Of a stretch of DNA of 64,000 nucleotides, positions 54,784 to 63,800 are shown piece by piece. The position numbers were made by a program, and so were the translations under genes. The stretch's first letter is position 1; every line of letters begins with the position of its first letter. Location: the NCBI RefSeq assembly GCF_014648915.1, contig NZ_BMSA01000008.1, positions 226,040 through 290,039 on the forward strand, read 5' to 3'. The notes beneath the pieces were generated by a model, which saw only the letters and a list, made by a program, of their open reading frames with translations, was not told the DNA's origin and ran no database searches. This DNA is from Streptomyces phaeofaciens (GTDB lineage Bacteria; Actinomycetota; Actinomycetes; Streptomycetales; Streptomycetaceae).

Positions 54784-56109
54784 ATGCGACGCGAGCTGTG
54801 CCCGGTGGAAACCCTGTACGTACCCCAGCGGAGCAGGGCGGTCCTGTCCTGCGCCCTGGCCGGCCCCGTCGACGCGCCGGCCCTGGCGACGGCGTTCGAG
54901 GCCGTGACCGCCGAACAGCCGACCCTGCTCACCCACATCGTCGCGGCCGAGGCGGGCCCCGTCCTCGAACTCCTCCCGGAACCCGAACGGCCACGGCTGA
55001 TCACCCGGCCCTCGGACGAGGACGCCTACGCCGAGGAGCTCAACAACCCGCTCACCGTGGGCGGACCACTGGTCAGGGCCGTCCTCATCGGCGAACCCGG
55101 CGGCGACACCCACACGTTCGTACTGGCGGTGGACCATGTGATCACCGACGGACACAGCGCCATCACGCTGCTCAACAGGATCTGGGACCGGTACGGGCAG
55201 GTCCTGGGCGCCGGCGCGGACGCCGTCACCGTCGCCCCGCCGGCCGTCACCGAGGTGCCCGTGTGGCCCGCCCCGGTCAGCAGCCTCCTCCCGCCGACCG
55301 ACGCGGCGGAGACCGCCAAATACCTGGACCGCCGGACCGAGGAGACCCGCCGCCGCCCGGTCGCGCTGCTCCCCTACGACGTGCCCCCGGCCGCGGAGTC
55401 CGACGAGGGACGGCCGGCGCCTCGTATCGAGGTGGCGCGGCTGCGGCTGGACGCCGACGACACCCTGCGGCTGCGCGAACTGGCCCGCTCCACCGGCCTG
55501 TCCGTGCACGGCCTCGTCGGCGCCGCCCTGCTGACCGCGGTCCGCCGGCGCATGGACGGCGCCGGCCCGCGCGTCCTCGGCTGCATGTCACCGGTGGACG
55601 TCCGCTCCCGGCTGACCCCGCCGCTGTCCGCCGAGGTCATGGTCGCCGCCGTCACCGCACACCTGCACGCCCTGGAGGTGAGCCCGGACAGCTCCCCGCT
55701 GGAGCTGGCCGGCGAGCTGGGCGCCGCCCTCGGCAACCACATCGAGCGCGGCGACCACTTCCAGGAGATGCGGATCATGCCGGAGGTGCCGCGCAATCCG
55801 CTGCTCCAGATGGGCACGGTGATCAACACGAACATGGGCGTCGTGCCCGGTCCCCGCCTGCCCGAGGGCCTGCGGGTGACCGACGTGCGGCTCGTCCCCG
55901 CCCGCGAGAACTACTTCCCGCAGGCCGGCCGCAGCCCCCTCATGGCCTGCGTGACCTCCTTCGACGGCCGCCTCGCCGTCGAGTTCCCGCACCACACCGC
56001 GTGTTTCAGCACGGAGTTCATGGCCGCGCTGCGCGACGACGTCCACGCCACGCTGCTCGCCCTGGTCGACACGGACGGGACGCGGCCGCCGGCGGAGGTC
56101 ATGGCCTGA
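54784..56109 (+). CDS. antB: Condensation-like O-acyltransferase of antimycin
   Basis: 441-aa BAHD/PapA/condensation-superfamily enzyme. The catalytic H-x3-D is HVITD with His118 and Asp122. It transfers acyl-CoA groups to the C8 hydroxyl, giving the acyloxy diversity of antimycins. ATG 54784 has GAAAGG 8 nt upstream; the frame is open upstream but non-coding. It heads the antBA operon. Confidence 0.92.
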   Translation: MRRELCPVETLYVPQRSRAVLSCALAGPVDAPALATAFEAVTAEQPTLLTHIVAAEAGPVLELLPEPERPRLITRPSDEDAYAEELNNPLTVGGPLVRAVLIGEPGGDTHTFVLAVDHVITDGHSAITLLNRIWDRYGQVLGAGADAVTVAPPAVTEVPVWPAPVSSLLPPTDAAETAKYLDRRTEETRRRPVALLPYDVPPAAESDEGRPAPRIEVARLRLDADDTLRLRELARSTGLSVHGLVGAALLTAVRRRMDGAGPRVLGCMSPVDVRSRLTPPLSAEVMVAAVTAHLHALEVSPDSSPLELAGELGAALGNHIERGDHFQEMRIMPEVPRNPLLQMGTVINTNMGVVPGPRLPEGLRVTDVRLVPARENYFPQAGRSPLMACVTSFDGRLAVEFPHHTACFSTEFMAALRDDVHATLLALVDTDGTRPPAEVMA

Positions 56110-56232
56110 CCGGCGGGGGCACCGGACGCGCCGGACGCATCGTGCGGCCGGCCGGTGCCTCCCACCGCACCGAAGTCCCGGCCGCGTCAGTCACGTTCCC
56201 GGCCTCCCCTTCCCAAGGAGCGACCCTCCGAG

Positions 56233-56757
56233 ATGAAGACCGAGCACGAACCCCCCACCGCCGTCGCCGCCCTGCTGTCCCGGGCCCGGGCCGGCGACGC
56301 GCAGGCCATGAACGACCTGCTCACCGAGATCACCCCGTACGTCGCCCACGTCTGTTTCCCGATCGCCCGCGACAACGCCTCCGACGCCGTCCAGGAAGCC
56401 CTGCTGGCCATCTACCGGGGCCTCGGCACCCTGCGGGAACCCGCCGCCTTCTACGGCTGGGTCCGCTCGGTGACCGTCCGGGAGGCGGTCCGCACGGCCA
56501 AGCGTCTCAAGGTGGCGGAGGCGGCGTGTTCGGAGGTGGAGTCCGGCCATCCGGCGAACCCCCTCGACGCGGTCCACATCAACGACGTGCTGGACCGCCT
56601 CTCCGCACAGCACCGGCAGGTTCTCGCCCTGCGTTTCTACGGTCTGAACGAGGACGAGATGGCGGCCACCCTGTCCCTTCCGGTCGGCACGGTCCGTTCC
56701 CGGCTCTACCGGGCCCGCCGCCGGTTCCAGGAGGCGTGGCAGCCCCACGCGGCGTGA
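56233..56757 (+). CDS. antA: ECF-type sigma factor AntA
   Basis: 174 aa. Region 2 lies about residues 25-85 (DNASDAVQEALLAIYRGL) and region 4 about 115-170 with the HTH DEMAATLSLPVGTVRSRLYRA. It is the pathway-specific sigma for antGF and antHIJKLMNOP in other strains. No anti-sigma gene is adjacent. The C-terminus ends in Ala-Ala (QPHAA), a ClpXP-type degron, as reported for AntA. ATG 56233 has AAGGAG about 12 nt upstream. No terminator is visible before the SARP gene 55 nt downstream. Confidence 0.92.
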   Translation: MKTEHEPPTAVAALLSRARAGDAQAMNDLLTEITPYVAHVCFPIARDNASDAVQEALLAIYRGLGTLREPAAFYGWVRSVTVREAVRTAKRLKVAEAACSEVESGHPANPLDAVHINDVLDRLSAQHRQVLALRFYGLNEDEMAATLSLPVGTVRSRLYRARRRFQEAWQPHAA

Positions 56758-56812
56758 CCGGACCATGAAAACCTTCTCGAAGACTTCTCCTTCAGTATGT
56801 CCCGGGAGTCTC

Positions 56813-57601
56813 ATGCCGACCGTGGTTCACACAATCCACTTCAATGTTCTGGGCCCTTTGAATGTGTGCCTGCACGGCCGTCCCGTCAATCTCGGGTCCG
56901 CGCGTCAGCGGGCGGTGCTGTCCGCCCTTCTCCTCGCTCCGGGGCGACCGATGACGGCGGAGGAACTGACCGAGGCGATATGGCCGCGGAAAGCCCCGGC
57001 CGGCGCCGCCGGATGTCTGCACAGTTACGTGTCCCATCTCCGCCGCGTCCTGGAACCGCAGCGGGCTCCCCGCGAGCGGGACAATCTTTTGCGCCGGCAA
57101 CCGAATGGCTATGTTCTCGAGGTCGCCCCGGAAAGCCTGGACGCCATCCGTTTCGAACGGCTGCTCCAGGAGGGCCGCGCCCAGTTGTCGGCCGGACGGC
57201 CCCAGCAGACGATCCTCACGGTGCGGGAGGCACTCGCGCTCTGGCGCGGCGGTCCGCATCCGGAGGTGAGCGACTATCCGGGGGCCGCACAAGTCGCCGC
57301 ACGGTACGAGGAATTGCGGCTTCTCGCGCTGGAAACCCTGTGGGAGGCCGAACTGGCGTCGGAGCACGGAATGACGCTCCTGACGGACGAACTCCCGGCC
57401 CTCAGCCGGAAGTTTCCCACCCGCGAACGGTTCAGCTGGCTTCTCATGAAGGCGCTCTACCGGTCGGGGCGCAGAGCCGAGGCCATCGACGCCTACCACC
57501 ACACCCGCCGCACCCTCGCCGAGGAATACGGAATAGATCCCGGAGCGGAGTTGCAGGAGTTGTTCGGCCGCATCATCTGCGGCGATCCGCTGGCCGGCTG
57601 A
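56813..57601 (+). CDS. SARP family transcriptional activator
   Basis: 262 aa from ATG 56813 (GGGAG just upstream; ATG 56765 is an alternative). N-terminal OmpR-type winged helix (FNVLGPLNV to VSHLRRVLEP) and a bacterial transcriptional activation domain (about 100-250), with no NB-ARC or TPR extension: a small SARP. Base use is less GC-rich in third positions than in the ant genes. It is not part of described antimycin clusters. It is co-directional with antBA and with the PKS at 57879, whose upstream region carries SARP-like repeats, so it probably activates that PKS. Confidence 0.9.
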   Translation: MPTVVHTIHFNVLGPLNVCLHGRPVNLGSARQRAVLSALLLAPGRPMTAEELTEAIWPRKAPAGAAGCLHSYVSHLRRVLEPQRAPRERDNLLRRQPNGYVLEVAPESLDAIRFERLLQEGRAQLSAGRPQQTILTVREALALWRGGPHPEVSDYPGAAQVAARYEELRLLALETLWEAELASEHGMTLLTDELPALSRKFPTRERFSWLLMKALYRSGRRAEAIDAYHHTRRTLAEEYGIDPGAELQELFGRIICGDPLAG

Positions 57602-57655
57602 CCCATTCCCCCGAACACCCCCCGACCTGCGAGAACCACCCCGCGCTCGGTTCGG

Positions 57656-57695
57656 CCGCAAGGCGACTTCAAGAGGACTTCAAGTTCCCTGCAAG
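57656..57695 (+). promoter_or_regulatory. Four 11-bp-spaced SARP-type repeats before the PKS
   Basis: CCGCAAG (57656), CTTCAAG (57667), CTTCAAG (57678) and CTGCAAG (57689) share C-N-N-CAAG at exact 11-bp intervals, the heptamer direct-repeat layout of SARP operators. CAAAGT at 57706-57711 is a possible -10 box 10 nt after the last repeat. A perfect palindrome GTTGATCAAC follows at 57715-57724. The 277-nt gap between the SARP stop and the PKS start holds no gene. Confidence 0.75.
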
Positions 57696-57878
57696 TCTCC
57701 CGTGGCAAAGTTCTGTTGATCAACGTCACCGGTGTGCACGGCCCCGAGCCCGCCTTTTCCGACAGGCCATCACAAAGACGTGGGCCGAATGCACCGGACG
57801 CGGGCGGGGCCACACGTGGACGCGCGCCTTGCCACGGAGGAGACGCGCGACGAGTCGAGCGAGGAAGCCGAGTAAGCC

Positions 57879-60800
57879 GTGCCCGAGACAGAGCCCTGGC
57901 CCGCACCTGACCACGCCGCCGACGAACCGACCACGACGATCGCCCCGGCGACGGCGGGCATCGCCCCGGCGACGGCTGGTATCGCGCCCGCTGCGGCAGG
58001 CGCCCCTCGCGCGACGGCCGGCGGCTCCCTCGGCGTCTCCTCCGGGGCGGGCGGCGTGGACACGGACGTACCGCCGGTCGTGTCGTCCCTCGTACCGCTC
58101 GTGCTGACGGCGGCCGACGACACCGCGCTCGCCGCGCGAGCCCGGCAGCTCCTCACGCTGGCCGAGGGCGATCCGGACATGAGCCCGTCGGACCTGGGCC
58201 GGGCGCTGGCGACGACGCTCCGTGCGTCGACGGGCGAACGGCGGGCCGTGCTCCTGACCGCCGGCCGGGCGGACGCGGTACGGGGACTGCGGGCCCTCGC
58301 CGAAGGCGGTTTCGCACCGTTGCTGTTCCGCGGCTCCCCAGGTGTCGGTACCGCCCCCGCCGCCACCTCCGGCGCGGTGGGCGAGGGGCGCGCGGTTCAC
58401 GTGTTTCCCGGCCAGGGCTCCCAGTGGGCCGGCATGGCCCTCGGGCTGCTCGACGCCTCCGCGGTGTTCCGGGACCACATGGAGGCCTGTGCGCGGGCGT
58501 TGGAGCCGCACGTGCCATGGTCGCTGTTCGACGTGCTGCGCGGCGCCGAGGGGGCGCCGCTGTGGGAGAGCGTCGACGTCGTCCAGCCCGTGCTGTTCGC
58601 GGTGACGGTGTCGCTGTCGGCGCTGTGGCGGGCGTGCGGTGTGGAGCCGGCGGCGGTCGTCGGCGCCAGCCTGGGCGAGATCGCCGCGGCGCACGTCGCG
58701 GGAGCGCTCACCCTCGACGAGGCCGCCCGTGTCGTGGCGCTGTGGAGCCGGATGCAGGCCCGGGCCGACGGCGAGGGCGACCTGGCCTCCGCACTGCTGT
58801 CCCGCGAGGAACTGCGGTCCCGGCTCGACGCCCCGCACCGGCGGGGCCGCGTCCACTTCGCGGGTGCCAACGGCCCGCGCACCCTGCTGTTCAGCGGCGA
58901 ACGGGCGGCCGTGGCCGAGCTGGTCGGCGCGCTCACCGCCGAGGGCTTCCGCGCCAGGACGCTCGGCAACGGCCTGGCCGCCCACGCGCCGGACCTGGCC
59001 GTGGTCCCCGCCGACCTGCTCGCCGGCACCGCCTCGATCCGGCCCGCCGCGGCCACGGTCCCCTTCCACTCCTCGCTGACCGGCGGGCCGGTCCCGACGA
59101 CCTCGCTCGACGGCACGTACTGGCACCGCAACATCACTTCGGAGATCCGTTTCGAGGAGGCCGTACGCGGCCTGATCGCGGCCGGTCACGTCACGTTCCT
59201 GGAGGTCAGCCCGCATCCGGTGCTGATCGGCGGGGTGCAGGAGACCCTGGAGGACACCCGGGGCGGCCCGGCGGGGGCGGCCTCGGGAACGGCGTCCTCG
59301 GGATCCGTGTCCTCGGGATCCGTGTCCTCGGGAACGACGGGCGCGGGAGCCGTCGGCACGCTCCGGCGCGGCGAGGACCCGGTGACCGGACTGCTCACCG
59401 CGATGGCGGAGCTGTACGTCCGGGGAGTCACCGTCGACTGGGAGGCCCTGTTCCGCGGCGGTACCGACGCCCGGCGGACCGTCCTGCCGCCCGCGCCTTC
59501 CGCCGTCGGCGCCCCGGCAGCGCCGCACGGGGACGATTCCCCTCGGGCCCGGTACGCCCGGCTCTCCGACGCCGAACGGCGAAGGTGGCTTGGGGAGTTG
59601 GTGCACTCCCAGATCACCGCGCTGCACGACGGCGCACCGGAGCCAGGGCCAGGGCGGGCGTCAGGGCCGAAGGTGGCGAGCGACGCGCGGACGACCTTCA
59701 AGGACCTGGGCTTCGACTCCGTCACGGCGGTGGCACTGCGCAACCGGCTGGTCGAGGCGACCGGGCTGCCACTGCCCGTCACCCTGCTGTTCGAGCGCCC
59801 CACGATCGGCGACCTGACCGATCACCTGCATGCCGAACTCCTGGGCCTGGTCCCCGAATCGACGGCGGTGTCCGGCCCCGGTGACGTGGACGAACCCGTG
59901 GCGATCGTCGGCATGGCATGCCGCTTCCCCGGTGGCGTCGACTCCCCCGAGTCGCTGTGGCGGCTGGTGTCCCGGGGCGAGGACGCCGTCTCCGGGTTCC
60001 CCGACAACCGGGGGTGGGACGTCGAGTCGCTGTACGACCCCGACCCCGACGCGCCGGGCCGGTCCTACGTCCGCGAAGGCGGATTCCTGCACGACGCCGA
60101 CCGGTTCGACGCGGACTTCTTCGGGATCAGCCCGCGCGAGGCCCTCGCCATGGACCCGCAGCAGCGGCTGCTCCTGGAGACGGCCTGGGAGGCGTTCGAA
60201 CGGGCGGGCATCGACCCGACGACGCTGCGCGGCAGCCGCGGCGGAGTGTTCGTCGGCGCGATGGCCCAGGACTACGGCCCCCGCATGCACGAGGCGGACG
60301 AGCGCGTCCACGGGCACGTGCTGACCGGCACGACCGTCAGTGTGCTGTCCGGGCGGCTGGCCTACGTCTTCGGCCTCGAGGGCCCGGCGGTGACCGTGGA
60401 CACGGCCTGCTCGTCCTCCCTGGTGGCACTCCACCAGGCCGTACGGTCGCTGCGGCGCGGTGAGTCCACGCTGGCGCTCGCGGGCGGGGTGGCGGTGATG
60501 GCGGCGCCGGGCATGTTCGTGGAGTTCAGCCGACAGCGCGGCCTCGCGCCCGACGGCCGCTGCAAGGCGTTCGCCGCGTCGGCCGACGGTACGGCCTGGG
60601 CGGAGGGCGTCGGCGTCCTCGTACTGGAGCGGCTGTCCGACGCGCGACGCCACGGGCACCGGGTGCTGGCCGTGGTCCGGGGCTCGGCCGTCAACCAGGA
60701 CGGCGCCAGCAACGGCCTCACCGCCCCCAACGGCCTCGCCCAGCAGAAGGCCGTCCGCGCGGCCCTCGCCGACGCCGGCCTGACCCCGGCCGACGTGGAC

Positions 60801-63800
60801 GCCGTCGAGGCCCACGGCACCGGCACCCGCCTCGGCGACCCCATCGAGGCCCAGGCCCTCCTGGCGACTTACGGACAGGACCGGCCCGCCGAACGGCCTT
60901 TATGGCTGGGCTCGTTGAAGTCCAACATCGGACATGCGCAGGCGGCCGCCGGTGTCGGCGGTGTCATCAAGATGGTGCTGGCGCTGAAGCACGGGCTGCT
61001 GCCCCGCACCCTCCACGTCGACGAACCCACCCCGCACGTCGACTGGACCACCGGTGCCGTCTCCCTCCTCACCGAGCAACGCCCTTGGCCCGACACCGAC
61101 CGCCCACGCCGAGCCGCCGTCTCCTCCTTCGGGATCAGCGGCACGAACGCGCACGTCATCCTGGAACAGGCCCCAGAAGCCGAACCCGACGCGACCGCTC
61201 CTGTGGCGACCTCGCCGGTCGTTCCGCTGGTGCTGTCGGCCCATGACCCGCGCTCCTTACGGGCACAGGCGGAGCGGTTGGGTGATTTCCTTCGCGAGAA
61301 CGCCCCCGATGCACGGCTCGTCGCCGGGGAGTTGACACAGGGGCGAGCCGTACTGGCCCACCGTGCGGTCGTCGTGGGTGGAGACCAGGAGCAACTGCTG
61401 GCCGGGTTGGACGCGTTGGCGACAGGGGGCGAGGACCCAGGTCTCGTCACCGGGCACGGGGAGGCCGGGCGGCCGGTGTTCGTGTTCCCCGGTCAGGGGT
61501 CGCAGTGGACCGGGATGGCCGTCGAACTCCTCGACACATGCGCGGTGTTCGCCGAGTCCATCGCCGCGTGCGAGGCAGCGCTTGCCTCGCATGTGGAGTG
61601 GTCGCTGAGTGAAGTGCTCCGCAGGGGTGAGCCGTTGAACCGGGTCGACGTGGTGCAGCCCGCCCTGTTCGCGGTGATGGTGTCGCTCGCCGCGGTCTGG
61701 CGGTCCCTTGGGGTCGAGCCCGCCGCCGTCGTCGGGCACTCCCAGGGCGAGATCGCCGCAGCCGTCGTCGCCGGCGCGCTCTCACTGGACGACGGCGCCA
61801 AGATCGCCGCCCTCCGCAGCCGCGCCATCCTCAAACTCGCCGGACACGGGGGAATGGTCTCCCTGCCCCTGAGCAGCAAGGACGCGACCGAGCTGCTGAA
61901 ACGATGGCCGGACCGCATATCCATAGCCGCCCTCAACGGGCCTTCCACCACCGTCGTCGCCGGAGACGCCACCGCCCTCGACGAACTACTGACCCACTGC
62001 GAGACCGAAGGCGTCCACGCGCGCCGCATCGACGTCGACTACGCCTCCCACACCGCACACGTCGAAGCCATCGAAAGCGACCTCGCCGAAGCCCTGAAGG
62101 GCATCACGCCCCGGACCAGCACCGTGCCCTTCTACTCGACGGTCACCGGCGAGCCCATCGACACCGCGAAGCTCCACGCCGGCTACTGGTACACCAACCT
62201 CCGCCAGACCGTCCTCCTCGAACCCACCCTGAAGCGTCTGACCGAAGACGGCCACACCAGCTACCTCGAATGCAGCCCCCACCCCGTCCTCGTCCCCGCC
62301 ATCGACGAAACCACCGAAGGCCACGTCACCGGCACCCTCCGCCGCGACGAAGGCGGCTGGCAACGCCTCCTCACCTCCGCAGCCCACCTCCACACCCACG
62401 GCACCCCCATCACCTGGCCCACCAGCCACACCCACCACATCGACCTCCCCACCTACCCCTTCCAACGCAACCGCTACTGGCTCGAAACCACCCCGTCCGC
62501 CACCGGCGCGGAGCCCACCGGGCACCCCCTCCTCACCCTCACCACGACGCTCCCCGACCTCACCGATCTGCGCACCGGCCGGCTCACCCCCGACACCCAC
62601 ACCTGGCTCACCGACCACGCCGTCCACGGCACGCCGCTGGTCCCCGGCACCGCTGTCCTGGACCTGGCTCTGCACGCCGCCGGTCACACGGGCGCCCCGT
62701 ACGTGGAGGAACTCACGCTCCACGCGCCGCTCCCGCTCCACCCCGGCGAGTCCCAGACCCTCCAGCTCATCACCACCCCGCCGGACCCGATCACCGGGCA
62801 TCGCACCCTCACCCTGCACAGCACCACCGACCACCGCACGTTCACCCATCACGCGACGGCCGCCCTCACGCCCCTCCCCGCCCCGGCAGCTGCGATCCGT
62901 CCCTGGTCGGAGGCCGAACAGAAGGTGCTGGCTCCGGTGGAGGGGCTGTACGAGCGGCTGGCCGAGGCCGGGTTCGGGTACGGTTCCGCGTTCCGTGGGC
63001 TGCGGTCCCGGGGGCGGCTGGGTGCGGACGTGGTCGCGGAGGTGCGGCTGCCGGACGAACTACGCGAGGACGCGGGCCGGTTCGGGGTGCATCCCGCGCT
63101 CCTGGACGCCGCCCTGCACGCCTGTCTGCCGGACGGCACGGACGGCACGGAGGATGTCCGGCTGCCGTTCGCGTGGAGTGGGGTCACCCTGCACGCCACG
63201 GGGGCCGACACCCTGCGCGTCCGGCTGTCGCCGGCCGGGCCGGACGCCGTGTCCTTGGCGGCCTTCGACGAGGCGGGGCAGCTGGCGGTGTCGGTCGCGT
63301 CCGTGACGCTGCGGGCGGTCACGGCGGAACGGTTCCGGGCCGCCGTACGGGCTCAGCGGCAGGAGCCGTTGTACGAGGTGCGGTGGACGGCGCTGCCGAC
63401 GGAGGGCGTCGGTACGGGCGCGGGGGCGGCCGTACTCGTCGGTCCTGCGTTCGCCGGGCTGCCGGCGCCCTCGTACCCGGATCTGCCGGCGCTGGTCGCC
63501 GACGGGGGTGCGGTGCCGTCGACGGTGGTCGTGGGCTGTCGGGGTGGTGCGGACGAGGTGCCGGTCGCCGTGCACGAGGTGCTGGTCCGGGCGTTGGAAC
63601 TGTTGCGGGAGTGGCTGGCCGACGACCGGTTCGCGGACGGGCGTCTGGTGCTGGTGACCCGGGGCGCGGTGGCCGTCCGGGACGGTGAGGACGTCTCCGA
63701 CCTGGCGGCGGCCGCCGTGTGGGGGCTGGTGCGGTCGGCACAGTCGGAGCATCCGGGGCGTCTGGTGGTCGCCGACGTGGACGACGATCCGGAGTCTTTT

